A model generated the notes under the pieces. That model was not told the origin of the DNA. It saw only the letters and a program-made list of their open reading frames with translations, and did not search any database. From the NCBI RefSeq assembly GCF_900142885.1, contig NZ_FRCL01000004.1, positions 296,363-360,362 on the forward strand: a stretch of DNA of 64,000 nt, in the 5' to 3' direction. This DNA is from Flavobacterium xinjiangense. Its GTDB lineage: Bacteria; Bacteroidota; Bacteroidia; Flavobacteriales; Flavobacteriaceae. Below are positions 36,098 through 45,811 of this stretch, in pieces (position 1 is the first letter of the stretch; each line of letters starts with the position of its first letter). The position numbers and the translations under genes were made by a program.

Positions 36098-36706
36098 GTG
36101 AAAAAGCAAATCCTACATACCGAAACGCTAGATGACTCCATACTTTGGAGTAATCTAAAAAAAGGGGATGAAAAAGCTTTTTCAATACTTTTTAAAAAAT
36201 ACTATTCCCATTTAGTTCGTTATGGTAATTCATTTATTCCCTTTCCTGAAAAAGTGCAGGATTGCGTTCAAGATGTTTTTACAGATATTTGGGTTTACAG
36301 AAATAAACTAAATGATTCGGTAGTGGTAAAAGCTTATTTACTGGCCTGTGTTCGTAAACGCATCACACGATCACAAGAACGTGATCGTATTTTTCGCTTA
36401 AGCACTTCAGTAGATTCCATTAAATTTTTATTCGATTTTTCGATAGAGCATCATCTCATTGCTGATGAGATTACGGCAGACAAGGTCTTACGCCTTAACC
36501 AACTAATTAATGATTTGCCTTCTCGCCAAAAAGAGGCCATATATCTTCGCTACAACCAAGAACTTACTGTGGATCAAATAGCAAACACACTTGATATTAA
36601 TTACCAATCAGCAAATAATCTTTTGCACCGTGCATTATTGTGTCTGCGCAAAGATTGGAAAGCAAGCATTTCCCTTATTTTGCTCCTGTTTTTAACTGCA
36701 TTTTAG
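36098..36706 (+). CDS. ECF RNA polymerase sigma factor, FecI-like
   Basis: 202 residues starting at a GTG. Sigma region 2 (about 15-85; KGDEKAFSILFKKYYSHLVRYG, VQDCVQDVFTDIWVYRN) and region 4 (about 130-185; LPSRQKEAIYLRYNQELTVDQIANTLDINYQSANNLLHRAL) are complete. The last about 14 residues (ASISLILLLFLTAF) are hydrophobic, suggesting a membrane tail. It is followed by FecR and an STN-type receptor, the order of a cell-surface signalling cascade: receptor signal, FecR, release of sigma. Confidence 0.92.
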   Translation: MKKQILHTETLDDSILWSNLKKGDEKAFSILFKKYYSHLVRYGNSFIPFPEKVQDCVQDVFTDIWVYRNKLNDSVVVKAYLLACVRKRITRSQERDRIFRLSTSVDSIKFLFDFSIEHHLIADEITADKVLRLNQLINDLPSRQKEAIYLRYNQELTVDQIANTLDINYQSANNLLHRALLCLRKDWKASISLILLLFLTAF

Positions 36707-36795
36707 GTCAAAAAAAATAAAATCAAAAAAAATACGAATTTAATGAGTATCCAGTAAAGAAACGGACCTCTATATAATTGTAACCCCTTTTTTTG

Positions 36796-37911
36796 ATGCA
36801 ACACCGTAATAATTATACAGAGATAGAAGACTTTTTAGCCGATGAATCATTCCATCTATGGGTGTGTTTCAAAGACGACCAACAAGACTGGGAAGAATGG
36901 ACTTTAGAAAACTCCAGTCGTGCTAAATTGGTTGAAGAAGCCCGTTTATGGCTGTTTGCAATGAAAACTCCCGATAGTGATTTATCTGCGGAGGCGGTTC
37001 AAAATGCATTAGAAGCCACTTGGATGAAAATTGAAACAAAAGAAGAAAATAAAAATGCAATAGCCCAACCAGTTCTTAAACTTTGGAAAAACCAATGGTT
37101 TAGAAAAATAGCTGCTATTTTAGTTATAGGTCTTTTATCAGGCTGGTTTTATAACGATCATTTTGCTACTAAGAATTCGGCACTTACATACAATGAACTG
37201 ATTAATGAAAATGATGAGGGATTGGTAGAACAAACTAATAATTCAGACAAACCCCAAATAATAACTTTGTCAGATGGTAGCTCTGTTTTATTACAACCCA
37301 ACAGTAAATTGAGTTATCCAAAAATATTTGTGGGTAATGAGAGAAAAGTTTATTTATCAGGTGAAGGTTTTTTTGAAATAAGTAAAAATCCACAAAAACC
37401 ATTTTTTGTCTTTGCTAATGAAATTGTTACCAAAGTAATTGGAACCAGTTTTAAAATAAAAGCATACGCAAATCAGCCCAATATAGAGGTGGTAGTTCGT
37501 ACCGGTAAAGTCAAAGTAAGATCAAACGAGTTAATTGCAAACTCAAAAGACGAATTAATTGTTTTATTACCAAATCAAGCCTTGCGGTTCGTGCGTAAAA
37601 ATTTAATTTTTAATAAAATTACAGATATAACCCAAGATGAAACTTTAAGCCATTCCACAAGTAACATAGAACAATTGGGATTTGAATTTACAGATATTCC
37701 TGTAGCTCAAATTTTCAAAACCATTGAACAAGCTTATTTGGTAAAAATCGATTTTCCTCAAGCGAAGTTAAAAGACTGTTATCTGACGACTTCATTAGGG
37801 GATCAACCTTTGCAAGAAAAGCTTAAAATTATTTGTAAAAGTCTTGGAAACAATAGTAGTTACGAAATGAATGGAAACCAAATTATAATAATATCAGATG
37901 GATGTAACTAA
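36796..37911 (+). CDS. FecR-family anti-sigma regulator
   Basis: 371 residues. Cytoplasmic N-terminal part (about 1-95), one membrane helix (about 103-119, KIAAILVIGLLSGWFY), a periplasmic FecR domain with LSDGSSVLLQPNSKLSYP and VIGTSFKIKAY, and a C-terminal STN-like DUF4974 part (FEFTDIPVAQIFKTIEQAY...). It binds the receptor's signalling domain and controls the sigma factor. Start ATG at 36796; a TTG just upstream is in frame. Second gene of the trio. Confidence 0.93.
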   Translation: MQHRNNYTEIEDFLADESFHLWVCFKDDQQDWEEWTLENSSRAKLVEEARLWLFAMKTPDSDLSAEAVQNALEATWMKIETKEENKNAIAQPVLKLWKNQWFRKIAAILVIGLLSGWFYNDHFATKNSALTYNELINENDEGLVEQTNNSDKPQIITLSDGSSVLLQPNSKLSYPKIFVGNERKVYLSGEGFFEISKNPQKPFFVFANEIVTKVIGTSFKIKAYANQPNIEVVVRTGKVKVRSNELIANSKDELIVLLPNQALRFVRKNLIFNKITDITQDETLSHSTSNIEQLGFEFTDIPVAQIFKTIEQAYLVKIDFPQAKLKDCYLTTSLGDQPLQEKLKIICKSLGNNSSYEMNGNQIIIISDGCN

Positions 37912-38069
37912 TCCTATTTTGCCTATGAATTAAACTACTTAAAAAAAAGCGCCGAAAATGCTGTAACATTCCCGACGCCTTGGATTAATTCAATTACCTC
38001 TCTGTAAAGAGTAATTGTCGCGTTCTCAATAACCAAACAAAGAATATTAACAAACACAAAACCAAAATT

Positions 38070-41000
38070 ATGAAAAAAACCGTGCTTAAACAACGATTAC
38101 TCATTCGAATCATGAAAATAACCATATTCCAATTTATTTTAGCCCTTGTTTTTTCAAGTGTTACATTAGCGAATAATATCCGAGGACAACGAAAATTGGA
38201 TACCAAGGTAACTATTACCCTAACCGATTTGAACTTAGATACTGCGTTAACTAAACTTGAGAAACTGGCAAATGTGAAATTTTCGTATAATTCGAGAATG
38301 ACACAATTTAATCAAAAAGTGAGTGTTTACGCTAACAATGAGGCCTTATCAAGTGTACTTACACGCGTTTTGAAACCACTTAAAATGAATTATACTGAAG
38401 TAAGCAATCAAATTGTTTTACAAAAGGAAGAAGTTCAAAAAGCCGGCTTAAATGTTGACCTTATGTCAACACTAAATGAAAATATAGTAGCTGAAATTAT
38501 TAAAGGTCGCGTAGTAGATGACAGTGGTCAACCTTTACCAGGTGTTACAATCATTGTAAAAGGGACTACAAAAGGGACTACCACTGATGCGGATGGAACT
38601 TACAGCATCAGCGCGCAATTAGGTGATGTTTTACAATTTTCTTATGTAGGTTTAGAAACTAAATCTATAACTGTAACAGGAAATATATTAAATGTTATTT
38701 TAACAGGAACGGGAGAAACATTACAAGATGTTGTTGTAATAGGTTCACGTAATCCTACCAGAACGGTAACAGAATCTGCCGTGCCAATTGATGTAATTTC
38801 TATGAAAGACATCGCTTCACAAGGTCCTCAAGTTAACTTAAATCAAATACTGAACATGGTTGCACCATCGTTTACATCAAATACTACAACTGTAGCGGAT
38901 GGAACGGATCACATCGACCCTGCGCAATTAAGAGGTTTAGGACCAGATCAAGTATTAGTATTGGTTAACGGAAAAAGAAGACATACTTCTTCTTTAGTAA
39001 ATATTAATGGTTCCCCGGGAAGAGGATCTGTAGGAACAGATTTAAATGCAATTCCTGCTTTTGCTATCGAAAAAATCGAAGTATTAAGAGATGGAGCTTC
39101 TGCACAATATGGTTCTGATGCCATTGCGGGTGTTATTAATATTAATGTAAAGAAAAATACCAATAAATTAGATGTTGCCCTTTTTGGAGGAGGAAATCTT
39201 TCAAAAGGTGCTAATGACCATGATGGTGGAATTGACGGTGGTAATTACCAATTAGACTTAAACTACGGAACAGGTCTTGGTAAAGAGAAAAGTTTTATTA
39301 ACGGAACTGCCAGTTTTCAACTTAGAGACGCTACAAGCAGAGCAAAAGATGTGACTGGTAATTTATTCAATGCCTATAATGCAGTTGAACAAAGAGCTGC
39401 AGAAGCCGGGACTAATATTAATGCTCTTTTTGGCAACATCACTAACACACCAAATACAGCGCAAATACTTACAAAAATAAAACAGTATGCTCCGCAAGTA
39501 GGTTATTTTACAACCGCACAACAAACTGCGATAACTGGGGCTGCCACTATCTCACAAATGCAAGCAGCGTTAAACTTTGATGCTACAGCAGGAGAATTAG
39601 CGTATAGAAGTCTTGAAAGAAAAGATTTCAATATGAGAGTGGGACAATCTTCTTTGAAAAGTGCACAATTCTTCTTGAATGCCGCTTATCCAATCAATGA
39701 TAAATTAGAAGTTTATGCTTTTGGTGGAACTAGTTATAGAACCGGAGAAGCTGCCGGTTTTTACAGAAAACCAAATCAAGCCAGATCATATACTGGATTG
39801 TATCCAAATGGTTTCTTGCCAGAAATTCATTCTACAATTGGCGATGTATCTGTAGCTGCTGGTCTTAGAGGTTTGTTATTCGAAAATTGGAATTTTGACT
39901 TAAGTAATACTTTTGGAAAAAACACTTTTGACTATAATATCGAAAACACGGTAAATGCTTCATTAAGAGAAAAATCTGCTTCTCAGTTTGATGCTGGAGG
40001 GTTAGGTTTCTCTCAAAATACAACCAATTTTGATATGAATAGAAAGTTTGATGTTATGAAAGGACTTAACGTTGCTTTTGGTGCGGAATACAGACATGAA
40101 AACTTTAACATCACTGCAGGTGAGCCGGATTCATATAATTTATATGATATTAATGGAGCCGTAGTTACAGGGACAACTCCAGCTAACATTAAAGTTACTG
40201 ACTTTTACGGTGCTAATAGACCAGGTGGAGCGCAAGTATTCCCAGGCTTCAGACCTGCAAATGCAATTGACAAGGGACGTAATAGTGTAGCTGTTTATAC
40301 TGATTTAGAATTAGATCTTACTGACAAATGGTTAGTTAATGGGGCTGTGCGTTTTGAGAACTATTCTGATTTTGGAAATACAACTAATTTCAAAATTGCA
40401 TCTCGTTATAAACTTACGGATAATATTAATTTACGTGGTGCCGTTTCAACTGGATTTAGAGCGCCATCATTACACCAAATCTATTTCAATTCAACAGCGA
40501 CTCAATTCGTAGGTGGTGTTCCATTTGAAGTGGGAACTTTCAGCAATGACTCCCCAGTTGCAAAAGCTTTAGGAATTCCAACATTAAAACAAGAAGAATC
40601 TAAAAGTGCAAGTATTGGATTTACTGCAAAAATACCAGCTGCCAATATTACTTTAACTGCTGATGCTTATATTGTAAAAATAAATGACAGAGTGGTTCTT
40701 ACGGATCAATTTACTTCGAATGCTGTAACAAAACCTTACTTTGATGCCGCAGGAGCAACTGCAGCAACTTTCTTTGCAAATGCAATTGATACTCAATCAA
40801 AAGGAATTGATGTTGTTATTAGCCATAAAGTAAATTTAGGTGAAGGGTTATCTTTGAAAACTGATTTGTCCGGAACAATTTCCGACACAAAAAAAGTGGG
40901 TGCTATACACGCATCACCTATATTAGAAGCAGCGGGACAGATCAACAGATACTATTCTGAATCTTCAAGAATTTATCTTCAGGAAGCAGTACCAAGAGTC

Positions 41001-41465
41001 AAAGCTAATTTAACGAATTCACTTTCATACAAAAAATTCGATTTCTTCTTGAGAAACGTTTATTTTGGAAAAGTAACGGATCCAAACATTGCTGATGCAA
41101 ATTTTGATGGAACTATTAATGCTATCGTTGTAAATAATCAAGCTGTTGAAAACGAACACCCAGTATGGGCGGCAAAAATAATTACTGATTTTTCAGTAGG
41201 ATTTAAAATTACTAGTGCAACAAAAATTGTGGTAGGAGCTAATAACATTTTTGATGTTTTTCCAACTAACAATTTAGGACCTCAAACAATTGCAAAAAGA
41301 GCTTCTGGAGTTGATGCTAATGGAGCTGTTATTTATTCAACAACCACATCTTCAAATAATACAATAGATTTGTCTAATGCAAATCAATTTGTATATTCAA
41401 GAAACACATCTCAATTTGGTCAAAACGGTCGTTTTGTTTTTGCTCGATTAAGTTTCAGCTTCTAG
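38070..41465 (+). CDS. STN-type TonB-dependent receptor (surface signalling)
   Basis: Up to 1131 residues; the ATG at 38112 (MKITIFQF) gives a better signal peptide. Domains: signal peptide, STN domain (about 45-125; ITLTDLNLDTALTKLEKLANVKFSYN), CarboxypepD-reg (about 145-220), plug with NPTRTVTESAVPIDVIS and LRGLGPDQVLVLVNGKRRHTSSLVN, and a barrel ending RFVFARLSFSF. The STN domain contacts FecR, so ligand binding should induce the operon. No SusD-like gene follows. Plug sequence is closer to iron/cobalamin-type than glycan receptors; ligand unknown. Confidence 0.93.
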   Translation: MKKTVLKQRLLIRIMKITIFQFILALVFSSVTLANNIRGQRKLDTKVTITLTDLNLDTALTKLEKLANVKFSYNSRMTQFNQKVSVYANNEALSSVLTRVLKPLKMNYTEVSNQIVLQKEEVQKAGLNVDLMSTLNENIVAEIIKGRVVDDSGQPLPGVTIIVKGTTKGTTTDADGTYSISAQLGDVLQFSYVGLETKSITVTGNILNVILTGTGETLQDVVVIGSRNPTRTVTESAVPIDVISMKDIASQGPQVNLNQILNMVAPSFTSNTTTVADGTDHIDPAQLRGLGPDQVLVLVNGKRRHTSSLVNINGSPGRGSVGTDLNAIPAFAIEKIEVLRDGASAQYGSDAIAGVININVKKNTNKLDVALFGGGNLSKGANDHDGGIDGGNYQLDLNYGTGLGKEKSFINGTASFQLRDATSRAKDVTGNLFNAYNAVEQRAAEAGTNINALFGNITNTPNTAQILTKIKQYAPQVGYFTTAQQTAITGAATISQMQAALNFDATAGELAYRSLERKDFNMRVGQSSLKSAQFFLNAAYPINDKLEVYAFGGTSYRTGEAAGFYRKPNQARSYTGLYPNGFLPEIHSTIGDVSVAAGLRGLLFENWNFDLSNTFGKNTFDYNIENTVNASLREKSASQFDAGGLGFSQNTTNFDMNRKFDVMKGLNVAFGAEYRHENFNITAGEPDSYNLYDINGAVVTGTTPANIKVTDFYGANRPGGAQVFPGFRPANAIDKGRNSVAVYTDLELDLTDKWLVNGAVRFENYSDFGNTTNFKIASRYKLTDNINLRGAVSTGFRAPSLHQIYFNSTATQFVGGVPFEVGTFSNDSPVAKALGIPTLKQEESKSASIGFTAKIPAANITLTADAYIVKINDRVVLTDQFTSNAVTKPYFDAAGATAATFFANAIDTQSKGIDVVISHKVNLGEGLSLKTDLSGTISDTKKVGAIHASPILEAAGQINRYYSESSRIYLQEAVPRVKANLTNSLSYKKFDFFLRNVYFGKVTDPNIADANFDGTINAIVVNNQAVENEHPVWAAKIITDFSVGFKITSATKIVVGANNIFDVFPTNNLGPQTIAKRASGVDANGAVIYSTTTSSNNTIDLSNANQFVYSRNTSQFGQNGRFVFARLSFSF

Positions 41466-41488
41466 AAAAACATTTCTATATTAAGATA

Positions 41489-41519
41489 GCCATCAACTTT
41501 TGTTGGTGGCTTTTTTTTT
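41489..41519 (+). terminator. Terminator of the receptor operon
   Basis: Stem GCCATCAAC / GTTGGTGGC with T run. Confidence 0.9.
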
Positions 41520-41555
41520 GGCTTAAACTTAGGTAAAAAAAGAATCCAAACTTTG

Positions 41556-41563
41556 TACCTTTG
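41556..41563 (+). promoter_or_regulatory. -7 promoter box of uvrB
   Basis: TACCTTTG in the same 17-base block AAACTTTGTACCTTTGC seen before trmD; ends 30 bases before the ATG. Confidence 0.6.
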
Positions 41564-41593
41564 CTGCTCTTAACCTTTTGTCCCTTGTTTTAA

Positions 41594-43585
41594 ATGAATT
41601 TCCAAGTAGTATCTGATTACCAGCCGAAAGGCGACCAACCTCAAGCGATTGAAAAATTGACTCAAGGCATTGTTGATGGTGAAAAATTCCAAACTTTATT
41701 AGGAGTTACCGGATCCGGAAAAACATTCACAGTGGCCAATGTGATTCAGGAAGTACAAAGACCAACCTTAGTTTTGGCACACAACAAAACGTTGGCAGCA
41801 CAACTATACTCGGAATTCAAGCAATTTTTCCCAAATAATGCGGTGGAATATTTCGTTTCTTATTACGATTATTACCAGCCCGAAGCTTTTATGCCCGTAA
41901 CCGGCGTTTTCATTGAGAAGGATTTATCTATCAATGAAGAACTGGAGAAAATGCGTATGTCAACAACGGCTTCATTACTTTCCGGACGTAGAGATATTTT
42001 AGTAGTGGCATCAGTTTCGTGTTTGTACGGTATTGGAAATCCTATCGAATTTCAGAAAAACTTAATTCCAATTGAAAAAGGACAAATCATTTCTCGAACC
42101 AAATTATTGCATCAATTGGTGCAAAGTTTATATTCCAGAACGGAAGCCGATTTCAATCCCGGAAGTTTCAGAATAAAAGGCGACACTGTAGATGTTTACC
42201 CAAGTTATGCGGATGATGCCTATCGTGTTCATTTCTTTGGTGATGAAATCGAGGAAATTGAAAGTTTCGATCCAAAGAATTCTCAGGTTCTTGAAAAATT
42301 TGAAAAACTGACTATTTATCCTGCTAACATGTTTGTGACTTCACCAGATGTTTTACAAGGTGCTATTTGGGAAATCCAGCAGGATTTGGTTAAACAAGTC
42401 GATTATTTCAAGGAAATTGGAAAACATTTAGAAGCAAAACGATTAGAAGAACGCACCAATTTTGATTTGGAAATGATTCGCGAACTCGGTTATTGCTCCG
42501 GAATTGAAAATTATTCCCGTTATCTTGACGGTCGTTTACCAGGAACAAGACCTTTTTGTTTGCTCGATTATTTCCCAAAAGATTACTTGATGGTGGTCGA
42601 CGAAAGTCACGTGACACTTTCCCAAGTTAGCGCTATGTATGGCGGAGACAGAAGTCGAAAAGAAAATTTAGTGGAGTATGGTTTTAGACTTCCCGCAGCG
42701 ATGGACAATCGTCCTTTGAAGTTTGAAGAATTTGAAGCGATGCAAAACCAAGTGATTTATGTTTCGGCAACACCAGCTGATTATGAACTGCAGAAAACCG
42801 ATGGTGTTGTTGTCGAACAAGTAATTCGTCCGACAGGTTTACTGGATCCAATTATCGAAATCCGTCCAAGTTTAAACCAAATTGATGATTTAATTGAAGA
42901 AATCCAGGTTCGAGCCGAAATTGACGAACGTGTCTTAGTGACGACTTTAACCAAAAGAATGGCGGAAGAATTAGCCAAATATTTAACTAAAGTAAATATT
43001 CGTTGTCGCTATATTCACTCTGAGGTAGATACTTTGGAACGAATAGAAATCATGCAGGATTTACGAAAAGGTATATTTGATGTATTAATTGGTGTGAATT
43101 TACTTCGTGAAGGCTTGGATTTACCGGAAGTTTCTTTGGTAGCAATTTTAGACGCAGACAAAGAAGGTTTTTTAAGAAGCCATCGTTCGCTTACGCAAAC
43201 AATCGGTCGTGCTGCGAGAAATCTAAATGGGAAAGCGATAATGTATGCGGACAAAATTACGAACAGCATGCAAAAAACAATCGATGAAACCAATTACCGA
43301 AGAACCAAACAGAGTAATTATAATACTGAAAACAACTTAGTCCCTCAAGCCTTAAATAAAAAAATAGAGAGCGCATTTACTAAAAATCCTTTGGCAGATT
43401 ATGAATTAGGCTATACTCTTTCAACTGCAGCCGAACCCGTTACAGAATATTTATCAAAACCTGATATTGAGAAACGCATTCGTGAAAAAAGAAAAAACAT
43501 GGAAAAAGCTGCAAAAGAATTGGACTTTATGCAGGCTGCAAAATTACGTGATGAAATAAAAGCGCTACAAGGACAGTTAACTTAA
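41594..43585 (+). CDS. uvrB: Excinuclease ABC subunit B
   Basis: 663 residues, full length. Damage-verifying helicase of nucleotide excision repair. Walker A GVTGSGKTF, the beta-hairpin region YYDYYQPEA, DESH-type Walker B (VVDESHVT), helicase motifs VSATP, TLTKRMAEEL and GVNLLREGLDLPEV, QTIGRAARN, and the C-terminal UVR motif binding UvrC (KNMEKAAKELDFMQAAKLRDEIKAL). Its stop overlaps the convergent TerB-like gene by 4 bases. Confidence 0.98.
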   Translation: MNFQVVSDYQPKGDQPQAIEKLTQGIVDGEKFQTLLGVTGSGKTFTVANVIQEVQRPTLVLAHNKTLAAQLYSEFKQFFPNNAVEYFVSYYDYYQPEAFMPVTGVFIEKDLSINEELEKMRMSTTASLLSGRRDILVVASVSCLYGIGNPIEFQKNLIPIEKGQIISRTKLLHQLVQSLYSRTEADFNPGSFRIKGDTVDVYPSYADDAYRVHFFGDEIEEIESFDPKNSQVLEKFEKLTIYPANMFVTSPDVLQGAIWEIQQDLVKQVDYFKEIGKHLEAKRLEERTNFDLEMIRELGYCSGIENYSRYLDGRLPGTRPFCLLDYFPKDYLMVVDESHVTLSQVSAMYGGDRSRKENLVEYGFRLPAAMDNRPLKFEEFEAMQNQVIYVSATPADYELQKTDGVVVEQVIRPTGLLDPIIEIRPSLNQIDDLIEEIQVRAEIDERVLVTTLTKRMAEELAKYLTKVNIRCRYIHSEVDTLERIEIMQDLRKGIFDVLIGVNLLREGLDLPEVSLVAILDADKEGFLRSHRSLTQTIGRAARNLNGKAIMYADKITNSMQKTIDETNYRRTKQSNYNTENNLVPQALNKKIESAFTKNPLADYELGYTLSTAAEPVTEYLSKPDIEKRIREKRKNMEKAAKELDFMQAAKLRDEIKALQGQLT

Positions 43586-43983
43586 TTTTGTTGTTCCTGA
43601 AAAACATTCAATAAGACTTCGGCATTAATAATTGCATTTGGTGCCTCCTTCATTAACTTAAGAATACGTTTAGTTGCCTCCGGATTAAGTCCCATGTCAA
43701 TTGCTATTTGTTGTATAGCAACAGCTTCTTTTTTGTGTAAAACCCCATCACTATGCATTAATAAAGCCAATCTGTAAAATTGTTGGATCCGTTGAAACTC
43801 CGTTCTGATTGGTAATTTTGGTAATTCTTGATGAAACAAATCATTGAATCCTCCTTTTTCAATATTTAATTCATTGGCAACAATAAACAAAAATTCATAT
43901 TCTCGTTTATGCAGTTGACCATCTACGGTAGAAAACGCAATCATCTCTAAAAGTAAACTTCTTTTTTCCTCGTAAGTATCCAT
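43582..43983 (-). CDS. TerB-like (tellurite-resistance fold) protein
   Basis: 133 residues, helical. Two parallel segments, LLEMIAFSTVDGQLHKREYEFL and ALLMHSDGVLHKKEAVAI, show the acidic DG-x-LHKxE pattern of TerB-fold repeats. Such proteins occur widely outside tellurite loci and their role is unknown; no other ter genes are here. Convergent with uvrB, 4-base overlap at the stops. Confidence 0.7.
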   Translation of the reverse strand: MDTYEEKRSLLLEMIAFSTVDGQLHKREYEFLFIVANELNIEKGGFNDLFHQELPKLPIRTEFQRIQQFYRLALLMHSDGVLHKKEAVAIQQIAIDMGLNPEATKRILKLMKEAPNAIINAEVLLNVFQEQQN

Positions 43984-44100
43984 GAAATTATTTTTTGCTA
44001 AAATATCTCTTTTAAATTAAAATACAAAAAATTGGTCACTAATTAGACATCTTTTATAGATTTTCATATTGTTTTTGAACAACTGTAGAAAATACAAAAA

Positions 44101-44134
44101 AAGAGAGAGAATCAATTTTGATTCTCTCTCTTTT
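44101..44134 (-). terminator. Terminator of the RYEAQ-repeat protein gene
   Basis: Perfect stem AAGAGAGAGAATCAA / TTGATTCTCTCTCTT; T-run follows on the minus strand. Confidence 0.88.
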
Positions 44135-44154
44135 CTATTTAAATGTAATAGGAT

Positions 44155-44511
44155 TTAATCATCGTACTCATCGTTATCGCAATGTTCATGATTATCTCTT
44201 TCTTCATATCTTCTTTGTTCTTCGAATCTTTGTTGAGCTTCATATCTTCTTTGCGCTTCATACCTTCTTTGCGCTTCGTATCTTCTTCTATCATAATCTC
44301 TCCGGTTCTCATATCGTCCAGGATTACAGTAGACTCTATCATTATCGTGATATTCTTTGTAAACTCTTTGAGGGGCATACCCTCTCTCATAATGACCTGA
44401 TACTACTACTGTAGGAAGTCCAACATTTAAACCAAACGATACCTGTGCATTCATTGCGCTTGTGGCAAAAAAGGCTATACCTAATAATGCGAGTAACTTT
44501 ATTTTTTTCAT
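44155..44511 (-). CDS. Exported protein with RRYEAQ repeats
   Basis: 118 residues. Signal peptide (to about residue 22, SAMNAQ), a short segment with GLNVGLPTVVVSGHY, then four near-identical RRYEAQ/QRFEEQ repeats (about 75-103) and an acidic C-terminus (HEHCDNDEYDD). Low complexity, probably extended or coiled-coil, periplasmic. No function can be given. The perfect terminator after it supports a real gene; overlapping plus-strand frames are mirrors of the repeat. Confidence 0.7.
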   Translation of the reverse strand: MKKIKLLALLGIAFFATSAMNAQVSFGLNVGLPTVVVSGHYERGYAPQRVYKEYHDNDRVYCNPGRYENRRDYDRRRYEAQRRYEAQRRYEAQQRFEEQRRYEERDNHEHCDNDEYDD

Positions 44512-44941
44512 CTTTTCAAAATATTAATTAGTAACTACTATTGCGAAATCCAACAACTGTGCCAGTAAATAATTTCAATATGGGCACGAATTAACGAAAT
44601 ATAAGAAAAATCGAAATAAAAAAAGATTATCACTCAGATTATCAAACATTTAAACCAAATAAAAAAAACACAGTAAAATGAAACTTTAACAAATAAACAA
44701 AATTCAAGTACTGGAACGATAGTACTTTGGGAAGTACTTATGCTGTCATTCGAAGCAATAAATAACACTATATTCGAAATAAAAGTAGAGATTAATCACT
44801 GAAAGAATTTGATTTCTAGAACAAGACCTATATTTTAATAAAAGATCCTCAATTATAATTTTATTCAAAATCAAATTATAAAAATAATTACTATTTTTAG
44901 CTAAAAAATTCCTTCTAAATTAAATTACAAATTATAACTTA
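44512..44941. other. Intergenic upstream of the esterase gene
   Basis: 430 AT-rich bases. The only structure seen is a cluster of three AGTACT palindromes at 44706-44739 (AAGTACT, AGTACTT, AAGTACTT). No frame of interest. Confidence 0.45.
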
Positions 44942-45754
44942 ATGATTAGACGACTTCACCTTCTTCTTGTACTACTTTTTACATTTACAAATACAATAGC
45001 TCAAAAAAGTACCGCGTCAAAACAAGTTTCAAGTTTTACTGTTGAAGCTCCTCAATTGCATTCAAACAAAAAAATATGGGTGTATTTACCTGAAAATTAT
45101 TTAACCACAAAAAAGAAATTTTCGGTTATTTATATGCACGATGCTCAGAATCTATTCGACACTAAAACATCCTACAGCGGAGAATGGAATATTGATGAAA
45201 AACTGGACAGTCTCCATGCACAAGTTATTGTGGTAGGGATAGAACACGGAAACGAAAAACGTTTAGAAGAATTAACGCCTTATAAAAACGAGAAATATGG
45301 CGGAGGAAAAGCAGATGATTATTTAGAATTCATAGTGAAAACACTAAAACCACAAATTGACAAAACCTACAGAACTAAACCCCAAAAGAAAAATACTTTA
45401 ATTATGGGGAGTTCTTTGGGAGGATTGACTTCCTATTACGCTACTTTAAAATACCCAGAGGTGTTTGGTAAAGCAGGTGTGTTCTCCCCCGCTTTTTGGA
45501 TTAACCGCAAAGAAATTTTCGAACTAGAACAAAAAATAAAAAAACAAAAAACGAAATATTATTTTCTTTGTGGAGATAAAGAAGGAGATGACGATTCTAT
45601 GGTCAGCGACCTCAATAACATGGAGCATTTGATTAATACCAAAAGGTGCTATTGTTTAAATTTGAATGAAAAGAAGATTGTAAAAGGAGGTCAACACAAT
45701 GAAAAGTTATGGCGCGATGGTTTTGTAAAAGCAATTCTTTGGCTTGGCTATTAA
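44942..45754 (+). CDS. Exported esterase, alpha/beta hydrolase (Esterase D/Fes-like)
   Basis: 270 residues. Signal peptide (to about residue 20, NTIAQ). The core shows IWVYLPENY, VIYMHDAQNLFD, a nucleophile elbow GSSLGG (about 157-162), and a His in GGQHNEKLW near the C-terminus, typical of the putative esterase family that includes siderophore esterases. Periplasmic or secreted; substrate unknown. It precedes the dipeptide epimerase gene by 57 bases, but a shared operon is uncertain. Confidence 0.87.
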   Translation: MIRRLHLLLVLLFTFTNTIAQKSTASKQVSSFTVEAPQLHSNKKIWVYLPENYLTTKKKFSVIYMHDAQNLFDTKTSYSGEWNIDEKLDSLHAQVIVVGIEHGNEKRLEELTPYKNEKYGGGKADDYLEFIVKTLKPQIDKTYRTKPQKKNTLIMGSSLGGLTSYYATLKYPEVFGKAGVFSPAFWINRKEIFELEQKIKKQKTKYYFLCGDKEGDDDSMVSDLNNMEHLINTKRCYCLNLNEKKIVKGGQHNEKLWRDGFVKAILWLGY

Positions 45755-45811
45755 ATTCCGCACACATTTAAAGATAAATACACTAATTTTAAGTACTAAA
45801 ATCAGATTCAA

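Noticed and set aside
44118..44414. 98- and 72-codon plus-strand and 83-codon minus-strand frames over the RYEAQ gene
   Set aside because: Caused by the repeat and AT-rich composition; only the 118-residue frame has a signal peptide and terminator.
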